Source: Anaerococcus tetradius ATCC 35098
GTDB taxonomy: Bacteria > Bacillota > Clostridia > Tissierellales > Peptoniphilaceae
Length of the DNA stretch: 51,470 nucleotides
Direction of reading: 5' to 3'
Assembly (NCBI RefSeq): GCF_000159095.1
Contig: NZ_GG666296.1
Span: forward strand, 8,799-60,268
Below the pieces are notes generated by a model. It ran no database searches. It worked only from the letters and a program-made list of their open reading frames with translations, and was not told where the DNA came from. Below are positions 8,784 to 16,653 of the stretch, piece after piece (position 1 is the first letter of the stretch; the number at the start of each line of letters is the position of its first letter). The position numbers and the translations under genes are program-made.

Positions 8784-8845
8784 TGATAATGCAAATCACT
8801 CTTGACTAACTATTTGATATATGTTATCATTATCATGACTAGTCA
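8784..8845 (+). promoter_or_regulatory. Zinc-uptake operon promoter with Fur/Zur-like elements
   Basis: The -35 TTGACT (8802-8807) and -10 TATCAT (8825-8830) are 17 nt apart. A partial Fur-family site, TGATAATGCAAATCA, lies just upstream (8784-8798). The -10 lies within a run of GATAAT-type half-sites read on the other strand (8821-8840). Given the zinc-uptake genes downstream, a Zur-type repressor is the likely binder; this is inferred. Confidence 0.6.
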
Positions 8846-8877
8846 ACTGATAACAAAATATAAGTATGAGGTGAATT

Positions 8878-9573
8878 ATGAAAAACAACAAGAAATATAC
8901 TCTAGTAGCTCTCCTTTCTTTAGGTCTTATCCTTTCTGCTTGCCAAAAGGATCAAGCTAATGATAAGGCTTCTGATAATGGTAAGGCAGAAACTAAGGTA
9001 GAAGAACAAGCTAAGGAAGAAAAACCAGCTGAAGAATCTAAAAAAGATGCTAAGGATGCTGATAAAGCTTCTGAAGAAGTAAGCATGGCTGATTGGGAAG
9101 GCGAATGGAACAGCATGGGTGGTTACCTAGAAAAACCTGAAATCCAAGCTGCTTACAAGACCCTAGCTGAAAAAGAAAATACAGATGAAAAGACTGCTAA
9201 AGAAGGATACCTAAAGAAAAGAAAATGTGATTTTGGTGGTCTTGAAATTTCAGGCGACCATGTGAAATTCTTAAAGGAATTCCCAGAAGCTAAGGGCGAA
9301 GTTATTGCCGAAGCTGATTACAAATTCAAGGAAAAAGTAGAGGCAGAACATGAAGGCCATAAATTAGAGTGGGATATCTTCGAAGCTACAAGCGAAAATG
9401 CTCCTTACAAGGTTCTCATGATGATGCCTATCCACGGTGAAGAAAGTCTAACCCACTTCCACATGAGATATGGTGATGATAAGGATAGCCTCCTTAAAGA
9501 AGAGGGCTGGTATCCAACCTTTGTTAAACCATCTTCTACCGACCAACAAATCATAGATGAAATTAGTGAGTAG
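8878..9573 (+). CDS. zinT: ZinT-domain zinc-binding lipoprotein
   Basis: 231 residues. The signal peptide ends in the lipobox LSACQ, with Cys22 as lipid anchor. A Lys/Glu/Ala-rich linker runs to about residue 68. The rest is a ZinT (YodA) domain with WEGEWNSMGGYL near its start, the metal-ligand region HFHMRYG and the conserved end WYPTFVKPSS. It should bind zinc outside the membrane and hand it to the adjacent importer. In many Firmicutes the ZinT domain is fused to the C-terminus of AdcA; here it is a separate lipoprotein, the first gene of the zinc operon. Its 3' end overlaps the next gene by 17 nt. Confidence 0.9.
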   Translation: MKNNKKYTLVALLSLGLILSACQKDQANDKASDNGKAETKVEEQAKEEKPAEESKKDAKDADKASEEVSMADWEGEWNSMGGYLEKPEIQAAYKTLAEKENTDEKTAKEGYLKKRKCDFGGLEISGDHVKFLKEFPEAKGEVIAEADYKFKEKVEAEHEGHKLEWDIFEATSENAPYKVLMMMPIHGEESLTHFHMRYGDDKDSLLKEEGWYPTFVKPSSTDQQIIDEISE

Positions 9574-10939
9574 GATATTATCCCTTGGTCTTAGGGCTAA
9601 AAGTCCTTATAGATTTAGGCTAAAGAATTTTCTTGTAGTTTTTCCCCTACTAATCCTCTTTTTAGCAAGCGGATGTTCAAAAGACAGTAAAAAGACTAAA
9701 GATTCTCCCTTAATTTATACTTCTTTTTATCCAATCTGTGACCTAACAAAGATGGTTGGTGGGGATACTATAAATGTAGAATCTTTCATGCCCTTGGATA
9801 AGGATCCTCATATTTGGGAACCAAGTCCAAAGGATATGAAAAAGCTAGCCAAATGCGACCTTCTAGTTGTTAATGGAGCAAATATGGAGCCTTGGCTTGA
9901 TACTGTTAGAGAGAATTTGCCAAATCTTGATATCCTAAAGCTTTCAGATTCTGTGGACCTCATTACTTATAAGGGGGCAGCAGCTATTGGTGATTTTCAA
10001 TATCTAGCAAGGATTGATGTCGAAGCGGGTAAGAATAAAATCGACTTCGGCCACACCCACGAGGATATGATGAGGGTCGCTTTTATTAAAGACGAAGGAC
10101 TTAGCCAAAAAGATTTGGTAAAAAAGGCCAAGGAAGTGATGAGCCAAAAGGGCGAACTAGTCCATCAAAAATCTACAAGCAAGATAGAAGAGGGCAAGGT
10201 TTACGGTATAGAGATGGGCCATGAATCTGGTGAAGTATTTTTTGATTTCCCAGAAGCTGGCAAATGGATTTTCATCTCTGATAGGATAAGCGAGGACTTG
10301 CTCCCATACAACTTTGCTGATGGCAAGGGAAATTTCTTAAAGGATGAGGGTAAGGAGGTCTCCCTTATGGAGGGCTCTTCGTCAGGTTTTGATAAAATTA
10401 CCTATGACCCTCACTCATGGATATCTATTGTCAATGCTAAGAAATACCTAAATGCCATCCAAGAAAAACTTATTGAAAAATATCCGGACCACGAAAGACT
10501 TTATAGAAAAAATAAGTTAAAATACGTTGATAAATTGACAGATATAGATGCAGAATATAGAGATAAATTCGCAAAGCTTGATAAAAATAGGAAGAATTTC
10601 CTAACCCTCCATTATGCTTACGCTTATCTAGCTAGAGATTTTAATCTTAACCAATACCCTCTCCAGGGCCTAACTAGCCTTGAAAGTCCAAGTCTAAAGA
10701 CAATCAAGAAGGCTATCGACTTTTCGCAATATTACCATATTTCAACTGTCTTTTATGAATATGGTCAAAATCCAAAACAAGCCAAGGCACTGGCAGAAGA
10801 AATAGGGGCTAAGATCTCTCCTCTTGCCTCTATGGAGTTTTTAAGCAAAGAACAAAAAGACAAAAATCAAGACTATATTGATTTGATGAGAATGAATCTA
10901 GAAAATCTCTACAATTCTATGGCCGAGGAGGAAAAATGA
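9557..10939 (+). CDS. znuA: Zinc ABC transporter binding lipoprotein with a large inserted domain
   Basis: 460 residues, much longer than the usual ~300 of a cluster A-I (ZnuA/AdcA) binding protein. The lipobox LASGC gives Cys40. Conserved ZnuA segments are LIYTSFYPICDLTKMVGGD, zinc ligand His85 in DPHIWEP, His286 in DPHSWIS, and a third His in FLTLHYAYAYLARDF. Between the first two ligands, where ZnuA normally has a short His-rich loop, about 135 residues (140-275) are inserted, with GHTHED and GHESGE. I do not recognise that domain. The start codon lies inside zinT without a clear RBS, which suggests translational coupling. An alternative GTG lies three codons later. Confidence 0.88.
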   Translation: MKLVSRILSLGLRAKSPYRFRLKNFLVVFPLLILFLASGCSKDSKKTKDSPLIYTSFYPICDLTKMVGGDTINVESFMPLDKDPHIWEPSPKDMKKLAKCDLLVVNGANMEPWLDTVRENLPNLDILKLSDSVDLITYKGAAAIGDFQYLARIDVEAGKNKIDFGHTHEDMMRVAFIKDEGLSQKDLVKKAKEVMSQKGELVHQKSTSKIEEGKVYGIEMGHESGEVFFDFPEAGKWIFISDRISEDLLPYNFADGKGNFLKDEGKEVSLMEGSSSGFDKITYDPHSWISIVNAKKYLNAIQEKLIEKYPDHERLYRKNKLKYVDKLTDIDAEYRDKFAKLDKNRKNFLTLHYAYAYLARDFNLNQYPLQGLTSLESPSLKTIKKAIDFSQYYHISTVFYEYGQNPKQAKALAEEIGAKISPLASMEFLSKEQKDKNQDYIDLMRMNLENLYNSMAEEEK

Positions 10940-11607
10940 AAGCAATAGAAATAAAAGATGTGACCTTTGCCTACAACAAAATCCCCGTCATAAAATCCTG
11001 TGATTTTAGCCTAGAGATGGGAGATTTGGCCCTTATCCTTGGTGGTAATGGCAGTGGTAAGTCAACTTTGATTAAATTAATGTTAGGTGAACTAAAAAAA
11101 GATACAGGTTCGATAAAGATTTTAGGAAAGAATATCGAAGATTATAAGTCCTATAAAGATATCGGTTACCTTCCTCAAATAAATATTGTAAATAAGATTT
11201 CTTTTCCTATAACTTGTTTGGAGCTTGTATCTTTAAATCTTTATGAGGATTTCGGTTTTATCAAAATCCCTAGAAAATCCCATTACAAAAAGGCTAAGGA
11301 TATCCTTAACAAGATGGGCATGGGGGATTTTATCAATACTCCTGTTAATGAATTATCTGGCGGACTTGCCCAAAGAGCAATGATTGCCAAAGCGATGATT
11401 AATAACCCACAAATCCTCATTTTAGATGAGCCTACAGCAGGTGTAGATAAGGAAAGTAAGGCTAATTTTTTTGAAACCATAGACATTCTTTCAGAGAAAT
11501 TTTCCATAACTATTGTCATGGTAACTCATGAACTAAAGGAAATGGAAAGCCTTAACTTCACTATGAAAAAATATGAAATGACTGAAGGGAGGCTTGTAGA
11601 ATGTTAG
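10936..11607 (+). CDS. znuC: Zinc ABC transporter ATPase
   Basis: 223 residues. Walker A GGNGSGKST is at 36-44, signature LSGGLAQR begins near 140, Walker B ILILDEP is near 160, and the H-loop lies in VTHEL. It is of the metal-importer (ZnuC/AdcC) type. It overlaps znuA by 4 nt and znuB by 7 nt, so the cluster is one tightly coupled operon. RBS GAGGAGGAA lies in the end of znuA. It hydrolyses ATP to drive zinc (possibly also manganese) uptake through ZnuB. Confidence 0.93.
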   Translation: MKAIEIKDVTFAYNKIPVIKSCDFSLEMGDLALILGGNGSGKSTLIKLMLGELKKDTGSIKILGKNIEDYKSYKDIGYLPQINIVNKISFPITCLELVSLNLYEDFGFIKIPRKSHYKKAKDILNKMGMGDFINTPVNELSGGLAQRAMIAKAMINNPQILILDEPTAGVDKESKANFFETIDILSEKFSITIVMVTHELKEMESLNFTMKKYEMTEGRLVEC

Positions 11608-12395
11608 AATTTGCTTTTATGAGAAAAGCCCTACTTCTAGGTTTTCTCCTTTCTATTATGATTCCTATTATAGGAATAGTTATTGTCAATAGAAAGACCT
11701 CAATGATAGGCGATGCCCTATCTCATACGGCCCTTGCAGGCGTTGGTATGGGGCTTATCCTTGGCTTTGATCCTCTTTTAGGATCTGCTATTATTTGTGT
11801 AATAGCAGCCTTTCTTATAGAATTAATAAGAAAAAAATTTCCCCAATATGGTGATATGGCAACAGCAGTAATAATGTCGACAGGTCTTGGTATAGCAGCC
11901 ATCCTGTCAGATTTCGCTCCCGGTGGTAATTCCTTCGAGTCCTACCTTTTTGGTTCGATCTCATCAGTTACCACTGCTGATATAATAAATACATCCATTG
12001 TGTTTGTCTTAGTTATTATCCTTTCTGTAAGCAGGTATTCAGCCCTTTTAGCTATTGCCATAGATCCAAATACTGCAAGGCTTTCTGGGGTTAAGGTAGA
12101 AGCTGTTGATGCTATCTTTACCCTCCTTGCAGCTATAACTATAGCCTTATCTGTTAAAATAATTGGAGCCTTGATGGTTACAAGCCTCATCGTTCTTCCA
12201 GTTGCAACAGCCCTTATAGTAGCTAAATCCTACAAACAAACTTTTTTCATCACTACTATTCTTGGTGTTATTTATATGATGCTAGGTATTATCCTATCCT
12301 ATAATTTTGACATCAAACCAGGCGGGGCTATTGTAGTAAATGCAATTATCGGCATGGCTGTCTTTGCACTTTATAAAAAATTTTTAAGAAAATGA
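11601..12395 (+). CDS. znuB: Zinc ABC transporter permease
   Basis: 264 residues with eight or so hydrophobic helices, ABC-3 family. Family segments include MIGDALSHTALAGVGMG near residues 35-50 and IIGALMVTSLIVLPVATALI near 190-210. It forms the membrane channel for ZnuA/ZnuC. It is the last gene of the operon; a bidirectional terminator follows at 12468-12520. Confidence 0.94.
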   Translation: MLEFAFMRKALLLGFLLSIMIPIIGIVIVNRKTSMIGDALSHTALAGVGMGLILGFDPLLGSAIICVIAAFLIELIRKKFPQYGDMATAVIMSTGLGIAAILSDFAPGGNSFESYLFGSISSVTTADIINTSIVFVLVIILSVSRYSALLAIAIDPNTARLSGVKVEAVDAIFTLLAAITIALSVKIIGALMVTSLIVLPVATALIVAKSYKQTFFITTILGVIYMMLGIILSYNFDIKPGGAIVVNAIIGMAVFALYKKFLRK

Positions 12396-12467
12396 GTTAA
12401 CTAAAAAGATTTATTTTACCTATAAGACTTTTAGGAAAAATGAGTAACAGCTTAAAATTTAGCAAAT

Positions 12468-12520
12468 AAAAACTGGCAAGCTATATTATCGGTAGAAATC
12501 CTATAGCCTAGCCAGTTTTT
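12468..12520. terminator. Bidirectional terminator between znuB and the TrpXYZ-type operon
   Basis: A long imperfect stem (12469-12485 with 12502-12519, arm AAAACTGGCAAGCTATA) has A and T runs on either side, so it can end transcription from both convergent operons. Confidence 0.8.
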
Positions 12521-13276
12521 CTATTCGCCAAGTTCTTTTTTATACAACTTTATAAGTTCATCTTCTGTTATATCCTTTGCCCTTAAATCTAGGGCTATAT
12601 GTCCCTTATTTAGCATTATTATCCTATCAGAATACCTCACTACATCTCTTAGGTTGTGAGATATTAAAAGAGTTGTGATTTTTTCTTTGTCTATTAGGCT
12701 TCTTGTCATATCCATTATATTTCTGCTAGTTTTTGGATCAAGGGCTGCTGTGTGTTCGTCTAATAAGAGGATGTCTGGTCTTTTGGCTGTAGCCATTAGA
12801 AGAGCTAGGGATTGCCTTTGACCTCCAGATAAGAGGCCAGTTTTTGTGTGTAGCTTATTTTCTAGACCTAGATTTAATTTCTTTAGCCTTCTTATTATAT
12901 CTTCTTTATCAGCAGATTTTCTTAATGACCTAAGGCCGAATCTTTCCCCCTTTTTTAGGGCTAGGGCCATATTTTCATAGATATCGAGGTTGGTCGCCAC
13001 TCCATCTTTGGGATCTTGGTTGACCTTTCCCATGTATTTTGATCTTTTCTCTTCGCTAAGCTTTGATACATCTTCACCATTTACGAGAATTTGTCCACCA
13101 TCAAGGGGTAGGGCCCCAGTAATTAGATTCATTAGGGTAGACTTGCCACAACCATTTGGTCCTATTATAGTTGTAGCAATTGCCTCCTCAACACTTAGGG
13201 AGAAATCTTTAAATATTGTGTTTTCCTCACTAGTTCCTAGGTTAAAGGATTTGTATATATTTTTAATCTCTAGCAT
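12521..13276 (-). CDS. ABC importer ATPase, TrpZ type
   Basis: 251 residues. Walker A GPNGCGKST is at 39-47, the signature lies in LLSGGQRQSLAL, and the Walker B region LLLDEHTAALDP has His after the catalytic Glu, which is typical of this branch of importer ATPases (COG1101-like). It partners the BPD_transp_2 permease upstream (14-nt overlap) and the ABC_sub_bind lipoprotein. The set matches TrpXYZ/VanXYZ-type systems predicted to import aromatic or other amino acids under T-box control. It is the last gene of its operon. Confidence 0.88.
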   Translation of the reverse strand: MLEIKNIYKSFNLGTSEENTIFKDFSLSVEEAIATTIIGPNGCGKSTLMNLITGALPLDGGQILVNGEDVSKLSEEKRSKYMGKVNQDPKDGVATNLDIYENMALALKKGERFGLRSLRKSADKEDIIRRLKKLNLGLENKLHTKTGLLSGGQRQSLALLMATAKRPDILLLDEHTAALDPKTSRNIMDMTRSLIDKEKITTLLISHNLRDVVRYSDRIIMLNKGHIALDLRAKDITEDELIKLYKKELGE

Positions 13277-14138
13277 TGTTTACCATCCTTTTATATTTTC
13301 TTTTAGATAGGTAGTTGTTGTAGGCGATGAAGGCTATAACTATTAGGGCTGTGATTAGTTTTAGATCATTTGGATTTAGTCCTAAGTATATAGCAAGGCC
13401 TGATATAATCCTATAGACTATAGCTCCCATAATAGCCCTAGAAGTATCTCTAAGCCTATCAGAAGCTTTCATTATAGTATCTCCTATGATTATTGAAGCA
13501 AGGCCTGTTACTATCATAGCAGTTCCCATTTGTATATCGGCAAAGCCTTGGTAGTTAGCCATAAGTCCCCCACTAAGGCCTATTAGGGCATTTGATAGGA
13601 TAAGGCCTATCATAATCATCCCATCAGGATTTTTTCCTAATTGCTTAACTAATTTCCTATTATTTCCGGTGATTTTTAGAAGATATCCTGCCTCACTTCT
13701 TAAATAATAATCAATAGCAAGCTTGATTAGAATTGTAAGGATTAGAAGGATTGGCCATTTTGGCAGATTGCCGAAGATGCTTGGGCTTCCTGCTATTGGA
13801 ATATTACTTGCTCCTCCAACCCTAAGATTTATAGAATAGAGTATGGTGAGGGTCAAGATTCCTGAAAGAAGGGGATCTACCTTTACTTTTTTGTAGAAAA
13901 AGTAGGTAAGGCATCCTCCAAGTCCTCCAGCTACAATTGAACCAATAATTCCTAGATAAGGGCCAAGGCCCTTTTGGATAAGAACTGCTGCAAGGAAAGC
14001 TCCTAGTGGATAAGTTCCTTCCAAGGATAGGTCGTAATATTTTAAAAATTTGTAGGTGAGCATATAGCCCATGGCAAGGATTGCGAAAATCAATCCTATT
14101 TCAATGCTCGCTCCCATTGATGATATTAAAGCTGTCAT
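13263..14138 (-). CDS. ABC importer permease, TrpY type (BPD_transp_2)
   Basis: 291 residues with about eight to nine hydrophobic helices, of the branched-chain-amino-acid permease superfamily. The segment YDLSLEGTYPLGAFLAAVLI near residues 34-53 is typical of TrpY-like permeases. It overlaps the ATPase gene by 14 nt and starts 10 nt after the binding-protein gene. It forms the channel for the amino acid captured by the lipoprotein. Confidence 0.87.
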   Translation of the reverse strand: MTALISSMGASIEIGLIFAILAMGYMLTYKFLKYYDLSLEGTYPLGAFLAAVLIQKGLGPYLGIIGSIVAGGLGGCLTYFFYKKVKVDPLLSGILTLTILYSINLRVGGASNIPIAGSPSIFGNLPKWPILLILTILIKLAIDYYLRSEAGYLLKITGNNRKLVKQLGKNPDGMIMIGLILSNALIGLSGGLMANYQGFADIQMGTAMIVTGLASIIIGDTIMKASDRLRDTSRAIMGAIVYRIISGLAIYLGLNPNDLKLITALIVIAFIAYNNYLSKRKYKRMVNNARD

Positions 14139-14148
14139 TTTTTCTTCC

Positions 14149-15123
14149 TCAATCTACTTTTTCAGCTTCTTTTAAGATTCCCTTATTAAGATCAAGACCC
14201 AAGGCCTTAGCTGTTTTTTCATTTACTAAAGTCTTTATGCTAGTAGCCTTCTCATAAGGAAGGTCTTTTGGACTTTTTTTATCTTTTAGGATTTGTACTG
14301 CCAAAGAAGCAGCCTGGCTACCAAGCTCCTTGTAATTAACTCCCTCGCTCATTAAGGCTCCATTCTTAACACTTCCTTCATCATAAGCTATTGATGGAAT
14401 CTTATCCTTAATCAAGGCTTCGCTAATAACTGGCATGGCATTTACTACCACGTTGTCAGTAACTGTAACCATAGCATCAATTTTTCCCTTTAGGCTAGCT
14501 ATAGCTTGAGGGATGTCATTTATAGATGAAACGCCTTGCTTTTCAAGCTTTAGTCCTCTTTGGCTTAGGGCCTTTTCTAGGGCTTCGATTTGAACTACTG
14601 AGTTTTGCTCGTTGGTGTTATACATAGTTCCAAAAACCTTAGTATCTGGATATAATTTTATAAAGTCATCTATAAGCTTTCCTGCCTCTACATAATCAGA
14701 AACTCCTGTAAGATTATCTGCCTTTAGCCCTGCCCCTTCTGGATCAGTTACAGCTGAATAAATAACTGGCTTATCCTTTATAGTATTGGCAACTCCTTGG
14801 GCAGCTGGAGTTCCTATGGTATAAACTAAATCAGCCTTCTTATTGTTAAGGTCAGTAGCAAATTGTGCTATAAGGGCGAGATCTCCGTTTGCCCTATGAT
14901 CAATTAATTCATAGGAAATATTTTCGCTATCGAGCTTTTCAATAAAGCCTTCCCTAGCAGCATCAAGAGATGGATGATCAGCAACTTGAACTATACCGAT
15001 TTTTAATTTATCTCCACTAGATGCTTCTTCTTTGGCTTGATCCTTATTTTCTGCTTTTCCACATGAGGCTAATAACAAAGCCATAACACCGATTCCTAAC
15101 ATTTTTTTGATTGTCTTTTTCAT
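14149..15123 (-). CDS. ABC importer substrate-binding lipoprotein, TrpX type
   Basis: 324 residues from the ATG at 15123, chosen because GGGAGG lies 5-6 nt upstream. A longer in-frame reading would start inside the T-box terminator. The lipobox LLASCGK gives the lipid-anchored Cys. The fold is ABC_sub_bind (PF04392-like): KLKIGIVQVADHPSLDAARE begins the first lobe, and PVIYSAVTDPEGAGL is the family's hinge signature. It binds an amino acid outside the membrane. Family members are predicted tryptophan or tyrosine transporters, but the T-box here shows no obvious UGG specifier, so the ligand is open. Confidence 0.87.
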   Translation of the reverse strand: MKKTIKKMLGIGVMALLLASCGKAENKDQAKEEASSGDKLKIGIVQVADHPSLDAAREGFIEKLDSENISYELIDHRANGDLALIAQFATDLNNKKADLVYTIGTPAAQGVANTIKDKPVIYSAVTDPEGAGLKADNLTGVSDYVEAGKLIDDFIKLYPDTKVFGTMYNTNEQNSVVQIEALEKALSQRGLKLEKQGVSSINDIPQAIASLKGKIDAMVTVTDNVVVNAMPVISEALIKDKIPSIAYDEGSVKNGALMSEGVNYKELGSQAASLAVQILKDKKSPKDLPYEKATSIKTLVNEKTAKALGLDLNKGILKEAEKVD

Positions 15124-15164
15124 AATGTCCTCCCAAATAATTTTGATAGATAGGTTCTTCCAAT

Positions 15165-15413
15165 AAAAAAACTCGCCCTCCATAGGACGAGTGAAATTCG
15201 TGGTACCACCTAATTTTATAATCTAAAAGATTACCTCACAAGAGTCTATCAACTCCTTGCTTCAGATAACGGAAGCTCCCGTAACAGCTTACTTATTTCA
15301 GCTATTCTGCCTACAGAGGGAATAAGTAAATAATCCTTATTAGACTTGCACCAACCGTCTTTTCTCTAAGATAATTCTTATAAACTGTCTTTCTGTAATC
15401 ACATTTATTCGTT
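15165..15413 (-). ncRNA. T-box leader (tRNA-sensing riboswitch)
   Basis: On the minus strand the T-box motif GGTGGTACCACG (15199-15210) is followed by a terminator, stem ACTCGTCC/GGGCGAGT with T7 (15165-15192). Upstream, Stem I has a closing pair TACAGA/TCTGTA (15392-15397 with 15312-15317), the apical TTGGTGCAAG element, and a later stem CGGGAGCTTCCG. Uncharged tRNA should pair with the T-box bulge and prevent termination, switching on the amino-acid importer. In my folding the specifier-side loop is GATTATTTA (15327-15335), which does not contain UGG. Confidence 0.92.
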
Positions 15414-15419
15414 AAATAG

Positions 15420-15448
15420 ATAATACAGCTTTCTAGTATTCTTGTCAA
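15420..15448 (-). promoter_or_regulatory. Promoter of the T-box/amino-acid importer operon
   Basis: -35 TTGACA (15443-15448) and -10 TATTAT (15420-15425) are 17 nt apart on the minus strand. They place the start near 15413, just ahead of the T-box leader. Confidence 0.85.
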
Positions 15449-15488
15449 ATATTTATGTGAAATTATTTATTCTGCTAGATAATATTCA

Positions 15489-16499
15489 CTATTCTGTCTT
15501 TAAGGTAGAATACAAAATAGCCTTTACAGCTGGAATCCTATTTTCTGTTTGATCAAAGACCATAGACTTTTCTGACCTAAATACCTCATCAGTAACTTCC
15601 ATCCCATCAAAATCCATATCCTTTGGAAGTTTACTAATAACTTTCTTGGCAAGCTTTGATTTCTTATCGTGAAGGGCAGGTAGACAATGCATAAATATAG
15701 AATTGTCATGGGTTTTTGCCATAACCTTCCTATCAACCCTATAAGGATATAGCTTATAAATCCTTTCTAGAGGAACATTTTCCATCTCAGTTAGGGCAAT
15801 CCACATATCTGTATAGATGATATCAGCTCCCCTTACAGCTTCTTCGAGATTTTCCGTATAAATCACTTGCGAATGATGACTTTCAGCAAAATCTTGAGAT
15901 TGGTCTATGAAGTCCCTTTTAGGAAAGTACTCCCTAGGACCACAAGCTGTGAAATTTATTCCAAGCTTAGCACAAGTTACCGAAAGGGAATTAGGCATTA
16001 TATCCCCCGGATAGCCCAAATAAACCAAATTCAAACCACGAAGATAGCCGAATTTTTCTTTAATAGTTAGCATATCGGAAATCATCTGGCTAGGATGGCT
16101 TTTGTCGGTCATTGCATTATAGATCGGTACTTCTGTCATATTGACAAGCTTTTCAAGCATGGCTTGCTTGTTACCCCTATAAACAATTCCATCGAAATAT
16201 CTATCAAAAACATTTATACTATCTTCTATGGATTCCTTCTCACCGAGCTTGCTTGAATTTGAATTGATGAGACTTACTCCCATACCCAAATCAAAGGCGG
16301 CAACCTCGAAGGAGGTCCTAGTCCTAGTGGAGGCTTCTTCGAAAAGTAAAATCAAGTTTTGCCCTTCCAGATACTTGTGGGCTTTCTTCTCTTTTTTGAG
16401 CTTCTTAAAGTCAGCCGCCAAATCTATTAAATAAAGAATTTCTTCCTCAGAAAAATATTTCATATCGAGGAAATTTCTATTTCTTAAATCAATTTCCAT
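15489..16499 (-). CDS. Ornithine carbamoyltransferase paralogue with altered amine-binding loop
   Basis: 336 residues; aligns without gaps over most of its length with the canonical enzyme at 20286-21290. Carbamoyl-phosphate residues are kept: STRTRTS at 57-63, HPSQ at 135-138, HCLPA at 271-275. The ornithine-contacting segment DxxxSMG, present in the other copy, reads DMWIALT (231-237), so SMG is lost. GDxRNNMAN reads GYPGDIMPN (162-170). It is probably still a trimeric carbamoyltransferase, but the amine acceptor may differ or activity may be weak. It does not show the YGLY-type loop of putrescine carbamoyltransferases. RBS AAAGGAG precedes the ATG. Confidence 0.82.
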   Translation of the reverse strand: MEIDLRNRNFLDMKYFSEEEILYLIDLAADFKKLKKEKKAHKYLEGQNLILLFEEASTRTRTSFEVAAFDLGMGVSLINSNSSKLGEKESIEDSINVFDRYFDGIVYRGNKQAMLEKLVNMTEVPIYNAMTDKSHPSQMISDMLTIKEKFGYLRGLNLVYLGYPGDIMPNSLSVTCAKLGINFTACGPREYFPKRDFIDQSQDFAESHHSQVIYTENLEEAVRGADIIYTDMWIALTEMENVPLERIYKLYPYRVDRKVMAKTHDNSIFMHCLPALHDKKSKLAKKVISKLPKDMDFDGMEVTDEVFRSEKSMVFDQTENRIPAVKAILYSTLKTE

Positions 16500-16601
16500 C
16501 TCTTACTCCTTTGTATTAATATACCATATTTAGGCTCTCTTTACATAAAATCCTTGCTGAAAGCCTAGGCTTGTTTTATATTTTCTAGGAGAAAAAGAGG
16601 A

Positions 16602-16640
16602 TAAAAAAACAGGACCTTCTTCTTTGAGTAAGTCCTGCTT
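16602..16640 (-). terminator. Terminator after the P-type ATPase
   Basis: A stem CAGGACTT/AAGGTCCTG on the minus strand is followed by T7. Confidence 0.85.
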
Positions 16641-16653
16641 TTACAAATCTTAA

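Larger units (their letters stand above)
8575..8877 (+). other. Intergenic region between ahpF and the zinc operon
   Basis: 303 bases. They hold the ahpF terminator (8625-8663) and the zinc-operon promoter with GATAAT-like elements (8784-8845). Nothing else is recognisable. Confidence 0.6.

Noticed and set aside
15124-15183. Extended start for the TrpX-like lipoprotein
   Set aside because: It would start inside the T-box terminator hairpin and put residues ahead of a normal signal peptide; the ATG at 15123 has a proper RBS.
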